A stretch of 64,000 bases of DNA, taken from contig BCHU01000005.1 of assembly GCA_001599715.1 (NCBI GenBank), positions 1,116,001 to 1,180,000 of the forward strand. The letters run 5' to 3'. Source of the stretch: Phaeotremella fagi. Lineage: Eukaryota; Basidiomycota; Tremellomycetes; Tremellales; Phaeotremellaceae. Below, piece by piece: positions 22,997 through 34,043 of the stretch. The translations under genes and the position numbers were made by a program. How positions within the stretch are numbered: position 1 is the stretch's first letter; each line of letters begins with the position of its first letter. The notes beneath the pieces are model-generated. The model saw nothing but the letters and a program-made list of their open reading frames with translations. It was not told the origin of the DNA and did not search any database.

Positions 22997-23901
22997 TTAC
23001 TTCAAAGATTCCAAAATAACGATTTCATCTTTCAATCCGCCAATCTCCAAGAGATATTTAGGAACCTCAGAATCGATTCCTCCGTTGAGTGTCATTGGAT
23101 CACGTAATTTATCGAATCCAGACCAGGTGATTGGGATTTTCTCAAGATTGATTTTGATCCATGTCGATAGAAGTGATTCCTTCCATGCAGAGAAGGTTCT
23201 TCCATTACCACCATAAGCTAAAATCCATGGGTCAGTCAATGAACAAAAGAAATAGGAGAGACATTACGTAACGTACATTTCATAGCTTCTTTCGCTTCCA
23301 ACATTAATTTCAATTCTTCAGAACCAGGTGAAACAACCTCAATGTCATTAATGAAATACCATTCAAAACCTTTATTGAGACCTTGATATACAGTATTATC
23401 GAGAACCGGGATCGGTCGACAAAAATTCTTTCTGTGGGTTTGGAAATCGTTAATGAGTTTGGTGGCACTTGTATGTGTCCAGAGTTGGGATTTGGATTGC
23501 CAATTCGGATGGGCTTTTGGTTGGACTATGATGTAACTTATTAAATGGTTTAGTGGATGTTCGAGTCCGGTGAGGTATTTGGGGATTGAAGTTTTTGGAA
23601 ATGATTCTTCAGTTCTGGGTGCCACTTCGACATCTTCTGCACCTTTTTCGTTGATCGAACCAAGTGGTTGGGTGATTGTTGGGAGAGTTGGTGATTGCCC
23701 ATCAAAAGTTATGGGAGTGTTGAAGAATGTTACGGTTGATTCGTAGGTATGATTGAATTGTTTTGAAATTTGAGCATACGGTTGTTTTTCGGTTTCACGA
23801 TTTGTTCGTGATCGTTGATTGGGGTTATATCCCGGTGGAAGCGATGAGGTCGTTGGTGGGACGTGCCCTGGTCTTTTTGACGGTGGAACGTACTTTGACA
23901 T
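22997..23901 (-). CDS. Hypothetical protein, proline/serine-rich N-terminus
   Basis: 281 aa from exons 23277-23901 and 22997-23217, intron 59 nt. Start MSKYVPPSKRPGHVPPTTSS is at 23901; an in-frame non-ATG extension exists but the local context favours this Met. The first 60 residues or so are disordered and rich in Pro, Ser and Arg. The rest looks globular, with WTHTSATKLINDFQTHRKNF, EWYFINDIEVVSPGSEE, and YGGNGRTFSAWKESLLSTW. No catalytic motif or membrane segment is seen and I do not recognise a family. It is divergent from CDK1 and converges on the AlkB gene. Confidence 0.65.
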
Positions 23902-24406
23902 TGTCTTATCTTGATTATATCTCGTTGACTTGGAAGATAACAAATTTGATTGAAGATCGAATTGAAATTATGAAATTTGGTCAATCCTTTTGAATTACTT
24001 ACGTTTCAGAAATCAACCAAGCGGAGATCGACTAAACTCCGTGTCCACCGTTACATACTATTTTCGCGACGCGTTGAATGATGACCATCAGAAGAAACAT
24101 CCTAAAAATCAAACCATCTTATCCTTTAAACCTGTTACTTTATTCTTTCATTTTTCACCTAACAGTCCCACGTTAAAGGTTCAAATAATTCACATCAGTC
24201 ACTCTTTTACAACGCCAACGAAACAAACTCTTTTTTCTCACGACCTGAAAATTTTGATCGATTTCCAATCAATAACGCGCACTTTAAGAACCGCCAAACA
24301 TCAAGCCTTTTTTCCTCGCACCTAACAAGTTTTCTTTGTTGGATCTCTATCTCTTCAATTCCTCTATTCCATCTCATTCTTTTTTGTTATATCGATACAT
24401 CAAACG
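23902..24406. other. Divergent promoter region of CDK1
   Basis: Shared region between the unknown gene at 22997-23901 and CDK1. Contains the MCB/E2F-like element at 24061-24075 and pyrimidine-rich tracts before the CDK1 start. The open frame at 23990-24325 is not convincing as a gene. Confidence 0.55.
24061..24075. promoter_or_regulatory. Overlapping E2F-like and MCB elements upstream of CDK1
   Basis: TTTTCGCG followed directly by ACGCGT within 15 bp, about 335 bp upstream of the CDK1 ATG. Both are G1/S-type sites in other fungi. Function here is inferred from sequence only. Confidence 0.45.
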
Positions 24407-25742
24407 ATGTCTTTAGATAATTATACGAAACTTGAGAAAGTTGGTGAAGGTATGTTTATTGTTGTTGTCGTTGTTTATCAATCATGTTGAAAGAGGTTTT
24501 CTCTTTCAACGTTGATCTATTCGTCGAACTTCCGTCTAGGAGGACTCGAGCAGAAAATTCATCTAACATTTACATAGGTACCTATGGTGTCGTCTATAAA
24601 GCCCGTGATCACACTACAGGGAACATCGTTGCGTTAAAGAAAATCAGACTTGAAGCTGAAGACGAAGGTGTCCCAAGTACTTCCATCAGGGAAATCAGTT
24701 TGTTGAAAGAATTAAGTAAAGACGACAACATCGTCAAGTCAGTTGCTCTTTGCTTTCAAGAAGTGTTTTAGGAACAACAACTAATTAAAACATAGATTAC
24801 TAGACATCGTTCACTCTGATTCAAAATTGTATCTAGTTTTTGAATTTCTTGATTTGGATCTTAAGAAATATATGGATTCGATTGGTGATAAAGATGGATT
24901 AGGACCTAACATGGTTAAAGTCAGTCAACTCGAGGGGATATTCATAGAAATGTTGACTGATATCAAATTAGAAATTCACTTATCAACTTATAAAAGGTCT
25001 TTACTATTGTCACGCCCATCGTGTTCTTCATCGTGATCTCAAACCTCAAAATCTGTTGATCAACAAAGAAGGGAACTTGAAACTTGCCGGTGAGTTCAGT
25101 TCAGTCATGCTATAGGAATGAAAGACTAAACGATGTACAGACTTCGGTCTAGCTCGTGCATTTGGTATTCCACTTAGGACGTATACCCATGAAGTAAGTT
25201 TTCCCCCTCATACGAAGAGAATCATAAGCTAACTCACCGACCAGGTCGTAACACTATGGTACAGAGCACCCGAGGTCCTTCTAGGTTCCAGACATTATTC
25301 AACAGCGATCGACATGTGGTCCGTAGGCTGTATCTTGGCTGAGATGGCAATGCGTCAACCCCTATTCCCAGGTGATTCAGAGATTGATGAGATCTTCCGT
25401 ATCTTCAGGTAAGTCGATTGTTTTAGAGGTCACGAAGCTCTCTCACTGACATTTTCACAGAATTCTAGGTACACCCGATGAAGCATCTTGGCCAGGTGTC
25501 AAGACTTTACCAGATTATAAAGCGACTTTCCCACAATGGCATGCTGTTGATTTGAAAACCGCTGTTAAAGGTTTAGATGATGCTGGTTTGGATCTATTGG
25601 CTCAGACTTTGATATACGATCCTGCTCATCGTATTTCGGGTAAGTTATGACAACTAATGTTGGTTGGATGTGTACTGATTAGATCATCATAGCTAAACGA
25701 GCGTTACAACATCCTTATTTCGCTCAGACGGTTGTGGCTTGA
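24407..25742 (+). CDS. CDK1: Cyclin-dependent kinase 1 (CDC28/CDC2)
   Basis: Main cell-cycle kinase. Eight exons: 24407-24449, 24578-24737, 24796-24919, 24972-25089, 25141-25193, 25245-25408, 25461-25639, 25693-25742 (296 aa). Marks: [11 protein letters not shown] with the inhibitory Thr-Tyr pair formed across the first intron, a PSTSIRE cyclin-binding helix (PSTAIRE in most CDK1), [32 protein letters not shown], activation segment [29 protein letters not shown] and [14 protein letters not shown]. The first intron (128 nt) is longer than the rest. The closest alternative is another PSTAIRE-type CDK such as Pho85, but LKKYMD and RTYTHEVVT favour CDK1. Confidence 0.93.
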
Positions 25743-25967
25743 TGTAGTTTGTGGATAAAGTTTTGATTTTCACAGATCTCTAGTTTCCTTTTTTTGTCGC
25801 TTTAATCACCCTCATTCAAGTTAGCTTCCCTTCATTCTTCTCATTCTTTAGTTCCCGACTCGCATAGTATCCTGGATGTATTGTATCGTAATGCCAAATT
25901 TGCATTCATCTAATGACCCATCAAACTGAGAACTAATAATATACAATATCTAAGAATATACAAGAGC

Positions 25968-27086
25968 TTATCCGAAATTAGCCCATTCCAAACTATAAAA
26001 CTCGACCTCCTTCTCCTGATCGACATCAACACAACAAAGCAACCCAGCTTTCTTGGTCCCAGTCCCCAATCTGCCCCAAGCAACAATCTCAGCCGGTCTA
26101 ATAACTTCATCATAAAGGATAACCTGTGAAGTGAAATGTGCATGATAACGAAGATAATCACCAGGGTAGACGAGATATTCACCGCCGAATCGAGGGCCCA
26201 GACCCATCCTGTAGCCTTTTTGCAGGAGGGTTGTGAAGGTTTTTACGAGGGCGCGGTCTCTTGGGGTGGTTGGGAAGGGAAAGTTTTGGTTTGGTGTTTG
26301 GGTTTGGTGGAGTGGTTGAGATGGGGGGAAGAGCGGGTGAGAGGGGATGGGATGGAAATGCGATAGTTGACTTGGTTGGGATGAAGTTGGTACGTCGATA
26401 ACTTTGACCTGATTGACAGGACCTCCATCACCGTTACTTTGATGTTCCGACAAATCCATTTCTGACCCAGCTGCCAATCTCGCTTTCTCAGCTTTAGCTC
26501 GAGCCCTAGCTTCCCGTTTCGCTTTCGCTTCTTCACCAGCTTTCTCGAACACCCTCTTAGATTCTAACAATCGTTTTTCGTCAGCTAGTCTACCGACCTC
26601 TTCGATCTTCTTGATTCGTTGAATACGCTTTTGGGTGTGTTGCTCGACAATCTCTTTAGATGGAACGGTTGGATTAGGATTTAACTGGATGAGATGGGCG
26701 ATACCTTTTATGTATACATGTTTTTAGTTTCTAAATTCTGCAGAATCTTCTAAGAATCGCTTGCTCACTTACCCTGTTCAAGGAGATAGGCAGTTTCTTC
26801 AGGCATCAGCGTTATTGGTAAACCCAAAAAACCATTTTGTTGAGATACACCAGGTAAGGTTCCTGCTCTTAATCCAGATATGTTATGGACACAGTGGAGT
26901 GTAGCGGCGACTGTGGTTCATTTGGTCAGTTCTGTTTCAACGTTACCTCCCATGGATTTACCTACCCTGCGCATCCCATACTGTTGCTACACCGTTCACT
27001 AGATATAGAGCTATAGAACTTGGACCTGGTATTGGTGTGTTTTCTTGATGACCATCTTGATAGTCCGTAGTCATAGCCATGGCCAT
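25968..27086 (-). CDS. SEN34: tRNA-splicing endonuclease subunit Sen34
   Basis: Catalytic subunit that cuts the 3' splice site of intron-containing pre-tRNA. Exons 26966-27086, 26773-26910 and 25968-26704 give 291 aa. The C-terminal domain is diagnostic: GPRFGGEYLVYPGDYLRYHA with the catalytic His, then a Lys in GTKKAGLLCCVD. The N-terminal domain (LYLVNGVATVWDAQ, then LPITLMPEETAYLLEQG) also fits. Between them lie a charged helix rich in Lys, Arg, Glu and Ala and a Pro-rich linker. Three in-frame ATGs occur at the start (MAMAM); I took the first. A Sen2-type assignment was considered, but the short N-terminal half fits Sen34. Confidence 0.87.
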
Positions 27087-27284
27087 GGGTTGTATTATGT
27101 ATTTGAGGATAATTGTAATTAGACTGGAGTCGACTTGAAATTAAAGTCATTCAGAAATTCTTATCAAAGTCAATAATATAAATGACACGTCATTCGTTGG
27201 AGTCACCAACTTACAACTTATACTCACTTGCTTAGAATTTGAATTTTGTGCATATTACTGTTTAACAATTCAGAAGTGGTCATA

Positions 27285-28060
27285 ATGGTACGTGAACAGG
27301 AACAGATCCTGTCTATAAACCTACTCGGAAATAAATATATCTGACACCAAAACTTACAGCTAATATTCTCGTGAGTGTGCAAATTCTTTATTGGGACGGC
27401 GGTCAAAGGTCATCGAAAAGGAATGCTCTACGTCCTTCCTTCCCATTTGCTATATCAATGGGTCTCGCGAAGTGGAGATGTGTCTCGTCAAGATGATTCA
27501 ATACTTTCGAAGTTAAACTCATCATATTCACTTCTTTTAGGTTCTTCAAAACCCTAACGGATCAGGTTATAACTGTTGAACTCAAAAATGATCTCTCCAT
27601 AACGGGAACATTAAAATCAGTTGATCAGTGAGTGTCATCCCAATCGTCATTGACTATAACGTCTACCAAAAATTGGAACCTCCATAATTCTCCTGTTCAA
27701 TACTTTTCCATTGTCATCGCTCTGAGTTTACTAACTTTTGGTGGTAGATTCTTAAATATCAGATTAGACAATATCTCGGTGGAAGATCCAGAAAGACATC
27801 CACACATGGTGAGTGATCGAGTCCTCGTCAAATAACTTATTCGATCATACTAATGAAAATTCCGTTATGTAGATGGCAGTCAAGAACGTTTTTATCAGAG
27901 GTTCAGTTGTGAGATACGTTAGAATGGCGGCTAGAAGTGTTGATACCACTTTATTGGAGGATGCAACGAGACGGGGTATGTGCTTCTCTTATTTATCGTT
28001 ATCGTTAGTATGATCTATATGCTGACTACATCTGCAGAGGCGAAAGAGGGAAAGAAGTAG
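27285..28060 (+). CDS. LSM2: Sm-like protein LSm2
   Basis: Member of both LSm rings: nuclear LSm2-8 (U6 snRNA) and cytoplasmic LSm1-7 (mRNA decay). Six exons: 27285-27287, 27360-27370, 27541-27627, 27748-27808, 27873-27975, 28038-28060; 95 aa. The first coding exon holds only the ATG, directly followed by a GTACGT donor; the second is 11 nt. Joining them gives the invariant start MLIFSFFKTLTDQ, which no contiguous frame provides. Sm motifs: VELKNDLSITGTLKSVDQFL and FIRGSVVRYVRM. The C-terminus LLEDATRREAKEGKK is typical of LSm2. Confidence 0.9.
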
Positions 28061-28369
28061 TTGAGTTTGGAAGGATAAATCTGGACGTGGATGTGTTGGG
28101 TGGATATGAAGAAGAAAGTGTAGTATATACCAACTGCATGTATACGATACCAAAGATTAGCGTTTCTTCCATACCTCAGCACCTCTGTCTGCTGATCTCG
28201 TTACGTTCTCATCATTTCTCAAGAGACTAAGCCCAAAGATGTGAAAAATCATGAGAATGACTCGAAATCTAATCTTATCGGATACCCGCGAAATCCAACT
28301 CCTCCGAACGAGTAATCGAATACTTCAAAATTCCCAAAAAAATCAATTTCTATCTAAAACCAATTCAAA
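28061..28369. other. Intergenic between LSM2 and COQ2
   Basis: LSM2 3' flank and COQ2 promoter. No gene seen. Confidence 0.6.
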
Positions 28370-29793
28370 ATGTTCTCAACATTCAACAGAGCATCATGTT
28401 CACGTCTCTCCCTCTCCGCATTAACCAGACCAAAATACATTTCATCCCCTACGTTACGTCTAACCCCGCGATTAATTCCAATCACAACGAACATTCAAAG
28501 AAAGCTCTCAACGTCAACATCGAAACTCTCATCATCTGCTCCTGCTGAACTACCCAATCTCAACTCAACTACTACTCCAACAACCCTGCCCCCAGCACCC
28601 GTTACGATCCTAGATAAAATCTTACCGAAATGGGCAGAACGAGCTAAACCCTATCTCCTGCTTACCAGAATCGATAAACCAATCGGATCGGTACTTCTCT
28701 ATTGGCCTTGTGGTGAGTAGAGTCAATGATTAACTCACTGAATGATGAATAGCATGGTCGATAACTATGGCTTCAACCGTTAATTCCCTCCCACCCTCGG
28801 TTCCACTTTTTTATATGACTTTGTTCGGGGTCGGCGCTGTGGTCATGAGAGGTGCGGGTTGTACCATCAACGATATGTGGGATCAGAAATTTGATGCTGC
28901 CGTTGGTAAGTCGATACGATTTCTTTTTCTGTGTATGATCACTCCAACTCTATCTGATGATGTATTTCTTAGAACGCACGAAATCACGTCCACTGGCTCG
29001 TGGGGATGTTACTCAGTTTGGAGCTCTCACTTTCTTAGGTGCCCAATTAACAGTTGGACTTGGGATCTTAACCCAATTGAATTGGTACAGGTAAGTGTTC
29101 CAAGTTTTTAGTTTCATCAGTTGCCAGAATCTGATGGAATATCAAAGTATCGTACTAGGTGCATCATCACTTGGCTTAGTCGTCATTTACCCTTTTATGA
29201 AGAGAATCACTTATTATCCACAAATCGTCCTTGGTAAGTCGACTCCAAGCCCGCAGCTCGATACTGATTGACGATCTAGGTCTGGCATTTAACTGGGGTG
29301 CGTTACTCGGTTGGTCAGCTGTCGCTGGTAGTGTAGATTGGATGACTGCTTTGCCGATGTATATTGGTGGAGCGGCTTGGTGTGTAGCTTACGATACCAT
29401 CTATGCTCATCAGGTAAGTCCTTTATCAATTATCGTCAATGGAAATCAAAACTGATTTATCAATTTAAGGACAAAAAAGATGATATCCTCGTAGGAGTCA
29501 AATCGATAGCCTTAAGATTCCCTGATACTTCAAGACAACTGATCGGAGGACTATCAGCATCTTTCGTCTCTCTCCTCACTCTCACAGGACATCTCGCTGG
29601 TCTAGGTCCAGCATATTACATAATCTCTTGTCTCGGTGCAGCGGCTCACCTTACTTGGCAAACTGTTACCGTCGATTTCGATAATCGCGCAGATCTATGG
29701 AAGAAATTCGTTAGTAACGGTTATCTAGGTGGTTTGGTTTGGTTAGGTATTGCAGTGGATTATGTTCAACAAGTTGTTATTCCGGGCTTTTAG
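28370..29793 (+). CDS. COQ2: 4-hydroxybenzoate polyprenyltransferase, mitochondrial
   Basis: Joins the polyprenyl tail to 4-hydroxybenzoate in ubiquinone synthesis, at the inner mitochondrial membrane. Exons 28370-28712, 28753-28905, 28973-29090, 29148-29233, 29280-29413, 29470-29793; 385 aa. The first 50 residues or so are rich in Arg, Ser and Thr with no acids, a mitochondrial targeting sequence. UbiA-family marks: [17 protein letters not shown], the first Asp motif NDMWDQKFD (joined across an intron), RPLARGDVT, and the second Asp motif [20 protein letters not shown] (also joined across an intron). Several hydrophobic helices follow. The assignment is firm. Confidence 0.93.
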
Positions 29794-29868
29794 ATTGGTT
29801 CAATCGACAATAGATGCATCATTTTTGGACTGAGGATATCGGTGGATATATGGCTGGGGATATTGACG

Positions 29869-31505
29869 TTAAGGACTTCCTGTAATATTGGGTTAGAATC
29901 AATTTTCATCCATCTTAGACCTACCTCCAAGGAAATGATCAGCTTTCTCAGCTTGCGTAGCGAAATCATCTTTGAAAACAGCGATTCCAACGAGGATAGC
30001 AGCGGCGAAAACTAATTCTGTCAGTGGTAGCAACTAATCAATTACCTACAACAACAGGCTTGGATAAGCCAGAAAGCTCCTGTTCCGCCAGTCAGGACTG
30101 AATAACACGAAAAAAAGGGGGAGACGACTTACCCCAGAATCGTGAACTACAACAACCTATCATGTCGGCGTACTCTGAGGCATCTGAGGTGTTGACTTTA
30201 CGTTGGAGAGTATCCTAGGTGATTGAATTTAGGACAAACGTCTTTGTTTGGAGAAAACTTACATCGACGATATCCCACTAAAGATTGTTGATTGATTCGT
30301 CAAAAATGGTGACTTACGATAGAATAGAAACATGACATCACACCAATGAACAGAACTACAAATCGAAGAGCGACCGAATGAGCGACTAGCCAACTGACCT
30401 ATATAATCTGTCAGCTGATTCAAGTACTAGAGATCTCAACTCACGACGATCAAAGCCGCCATCAAAGCGATCGTTATCCACGCGATCCAACTCTTCCTAG
30501 CCCACCACAGAGTCATCAACCAAAAGCAAATCAAGACAAGTGCAGCGACTTTTGAGGCGTCGGTATCGAAACCCTATCCCGTTGAATTAATTACAGTTTG
30601 GAATCAATCCAGAATCTCTTACACAAGTTACTAGACATGCTCCTATCAATGATGAACCTAGGTATCCTGCTGGAAGTGTTATCTGAGGAAAATCAGTAAC
30701 TTTGTATAGTGCCGATACATACTGCTGGGATTCCACCTCTCATCCTCGTCGAACCTCCTTCGTTCGGATCGAGCTAAAGTAAACAAATATCAGATAACAA
30801 TCTAATTAACTTGTTTTACATACCTGAATAGATTCCACCCGGGCACAAGTCAAGATCTTTTTGGTTCAGCTTCATTCCAGGTAATGTCGTTGACGGCTTA
30901 CCCCTGCAAGTGCATGTGATCTATATGAAATGAGTTATCCACTCCCATTTACCCAACTCACCCTTCATGCATCCCTACTACCTGTTTATTATGTCAGCTT
31001 TTCATATCCAAATCGATGATAGAGTAGCTTACCAGAAGTTTGAACGGATAAATGATTTCTTTCAAATATGGCACTACAGGGCATAATCAAAGTCAGTTGT
31101 CAACACAGGAGGGGCAAAATCTCAGAGTAGGAAGACTGACCATGCCTAAATCAGATTAACAAGTGAAGAAAGCGAACTTGCTGACTCACCACTGAAGTCG
31201 GATCATTTCGTAAAGGTCAAAGTTGAATGAACAGAGAATGACATACCACTAAATATACATCAATTCATCAGCTCAGTCTCTCAAATTTGAACAGGAAACT
31301 TACAAATACCAATAGCCACGATATAACAGGCCGCAACGATTAGAGTTACCCTAGCAGATCAAAATGAGCTGGATCATCACGATGAAATGCTGACTCACTT
31401 TTGAGTGTAATTTGGAGTCAATGTGTCCGCCACTGATCTATGGGAGAGGATGTGGGTGACAACTTCTGATGGTTGTAGTGAGGCTGGAGCTGGGATTGGT
31501 GACAT
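29869..31505 (-). CDS. M50B-type (PF13398-like) membrane protein, 18 exons
   Basis: Putative intramembrane zinc metallopeptidase-like protein of the fungal/plant M50B group; substrate unknown. Model (273 aa): 31399-31505, 31304-31350, 31247-31248, 31190-31191, 31141-31145, 31033-31073, 30962-30981, 30902-30920, 30824-30856, 30723-30773, 30623-30682, 30445-30573, 30318-30398, 30263-30277, 30133-30214, 30050-30079, 29925-30011, 29869-29879. Spliced, it gives ILWHVPYLKEIIYPFKLLVV, the HEGSHALAG zinc motif, LDPNEGGSTRM, ITLPAGYLGSSLIGACL, and FFAAAILVGIAVFKDDFATQ. Two exons of 2 nt and one of 5 nt are needed to form LWHV in frame; all the flanking introns have consensus ends. An alternative end reads through the last intron to a TGA at 29899. 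Family firm, micro-exons inferred. Confidence 0.78.
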
Positions 31506-31765
31506 TTAAAGATTGCTGTGATGAATAGATGGATGATTTTGTCAGTGGATTAAGTCGAAGAGAGATGAGAAGAGGATGAAATTGATGAAACAAAGGAAAG
31601 GGAGGGGGAGAGGGATTGATCACTCAACTTGTGGCGAAGGTCGAAGCATCTTCTACTGTGATTGACTTTTCATCACCCACTGGCAACAACTACTCGTACA
31701 TGTTATAGGACGCAATGAAGCTATTGTATATAGTGGAATTTTTCTAGATCTCAAAATCTCCTCGC

Positions 31766-32668
31766 TTATCTTCCTTTGATTTTTCCCCATTTCGATGTAT
31801 CAAGGTTATCGACGTGAGAGTGAAGCATCTCGATGGTGCTTCTCAACGACTCCGACTGCTTCTGTGTCCATGTACTCTCCCAATAACTTAATATACCCTT
31901 CTCAAGCAATTCTCCAAACGTTTGACTTTCCTGGTAAAACCTAAGACCATTATTTATCAGCAAACAAACAATGATGTCCTAGAACAAACAAGATTACTCT
32001 TTAACTGTGATTTCCCTTTCATTAAAACGTTCAGTCAAATGGAAAAGGATGTCAGCTAATCGTGAAGTTACCTCATTCTCTGACCCATCTTCATTCTTAA
32101 CACGAGAAAGACGGGGAACGATTTCATGAACAGTGTTCAAAATGAATTCATCCGACAGAACGCCATGATAATATTCTTGATGTCTCAAAATGATCATATG
32201 AAATCCCGACGGTTGGGGTCCCATCTCATCACTTATCCCTTCGGTATCTTCATTGACCTTGGTTCCGACTAATGATTCGTTGGTCATCCTTGTTATAAGC
32301 TCAGCTAGACCGTTTCTGAACCCGTCGAGGATTGGAGGTTGGAGTTCTAATATCGTTGGAGATTTTTGATATTTTTTGATCAGGTGTTTACCTTTTGAAT
32401 CAGGTTTAGGGATAGACGAAATGCACGGGTTTGAACTTTTGTACTCACGCACAAAACTCCTTAGTTCATCCTGGTTACTCGGTTGCATCCACAGACGAGT
32501 CTTGTTGAGAGGATGTGAATACTCTATCGGCCATTTGGTTGGCCACTCGTTGGATTTTGTTGACCATCCTTCTTCGTTTGATCTAAGAGATGACTTTGTC
32601 AGTGCTATAATCTAAATGAGGGATAAGGGCTAGTCGACATACGACGGGTTTGACGATGTTTCTGCCAT
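31766..32668 (-). CDS. Hypothetical protein
   Basis: 261 aa from exons 32643-32668, 31998-32582 and 31766-31940. The start MAETSSNPS is joined to a Trp-rich stretch (EEGWSTKSNEWPTKWPIEY), followed by a predicted alpha-helical body: SFVREYKSSNPCISSIPKPD, HMIILRHQEYYHGVLSDEFI, LADILFHLTERFNEREI, ending with WGKIKGR. No membrane segment, no signal peptide and no known motif. The intron acceptor at 31941 restores KEFYQESQTFGELLEKG in frame. Function cannot be assigned. Confidence 0.62.
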
Positions 32669-33465
32669 TCTTTGGTTTTACAAGTTTAAGCTAAGAGGTT
32701 CTGAGAGTAGAGGGAAAAAATGCATCTGTACGGAAAGAACACTGCTTTCTTCTGAAAAACCTTTTGAGACGTTCGAAGGCATGTCGACTTCGTGTTGACC
32801 AGGAAGGCTTCTAAATTATTCTCTTACATGGCTGGAGCCAAATAGAAGACTAGATGGATATTCCCGAATCAGTCGTTAAATCACTTTAGCAAATCAACAA
32901 CAAACGAATGGAGCACGAATATCCCGATCGGAGAATGTTCAGTTACACTCTCCTTTGCCTTCAGTAAGGCTCCACTCTTTGAACCACAACTGTACCAAGG
33001 ATCCATTGGGATTTCATCTTATGGAGTAGTCTATCAGATGCACAAACCTCATGCGGGGGTTCTCAACGGCAACTTGTACACGGAGCTTTTGTAGAATGAA
33101 TTTGTTGTACTCCGTTTGACGTCATGCAGTGGTACTATTTTCAACAACGCAAAAGACCGGCTCCGAAGTCGGTGGCCTTGGTATCCAATGGCAATCTATA
33201 AATAAAGCGGACATCTAGTCTCAGGCCTAGTATCTAAATCTCAAGTACGAGTACTTGAACATATTCAACTACAGACCAACTTGCTTGATAGAAGGATAAC
33301 AACCAAATCATAATGTGGTCACAATTTTTCCGAATTAATTCTCGAGTGAGTCGAGATTCGGATGGTAAGTTTGATCTTTCAATTCGCCAATTTCGTCTTC
33401 GAAGTGTACAAGTACCTCGTACAATACAGCACGAGTTTTCTTCTGAGTACTCAAAGTAATGAACA
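32669..33465. other. Intergenic, about 800 bp
   Basis: No convincing gene. Overlapping minus-strand frames around 33234-33617 lie opposite the small spliced gene starting at 33466 and show no family signal. A TATA-like CTATAAATAA lies near 33197-33206. Confidence 0.5.
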
Positions 33466-33763
33466 ATGACCCATACTGTAGATACCGAAATGAAACCTTC
33501 GACAGTATTTCGTCTAAGAGGTGGAGCATGTTGCGGAGGAGTAAGTCTAAAATATTTCCTTCTCACGAACTCAACTAACGGCTTTGTCCAGGCCTTGTAC
33601 GTTATCATCCAACCCACCTCTCATTGTACTGATCAATTATAGTTATTTGGACGATAACAGTCGTCCTCGCAGAGTGCCGAGGGAACTTAGAACTCATAAT
33701 CGTCGTGGGGCAAGGATGGGAGCTGGGAGTGCGGCGGCTACGGGTGGAGCTGTCGTTTGTTAA
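33466..33763 (+). CDS. Small basic protein with RLRGG motif and Cys ends (hypothetical)
   Basis: 66 aa from exons 33466-33540, 33592-33596 and 33643-33763. Both introns have consensus donors (GTAAGT, GTACGT) and acceptors, and a CTAAC branch point is seen in the first. The middle exon is only 5 nt (GCCTT); skipping it brings a stop within five codons. The product has a conserved-looking core, STVFRLRGGACCGGAF, then a very basic stretch RPRRVPRELRTHNRRGARM and a small-residue tail ending GGAVVC. In-frame ATGs are at 33466 and 33490. RLRGG recalls the ubiquitin C-terminus, but no ubiquitin fold precedes it. Small and unrecognised; could be a false model. Confidence 0.5.
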
Positions 33764-34043
33764 GATAATTCGGTAGTAGTGGATGGCGGGATGAGCTTTG
33801 ATATTGTATCTGTGGGGTCATCAATTTTCTTTTGTAGCGATAGTGAGTAGGTCATGCAAGGTGTTGGCGAACGTTATAGAGCTACTGTTGCGATTCGGAT
33901 TGCAATCAAGTCTGCTCATATTATCATTCTTTGAATGCTTGTTATTTCGTAGCATCTTTCTCAATCACATACTGTATCTGATCAACTGCACTAAACTACT
34001 GTACATACTTCGAACAAACGCTATCTTAACTAAGCACTGTAAC

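Noticed and set aside
29899..29901. TGA as the end of the M50B-type protein
   Set aside because: A good intron (GTAGGT, CTAAC branch, TTACAG) removes it and gives a slightly different C-terminus; kept only as an alternative.
33234..33617. Minus-strand ORF of 127 codons
   Set aside because: Overlaps the spliced plus-strand small gene, has no family signal and lacks context; read as a shadow frame.
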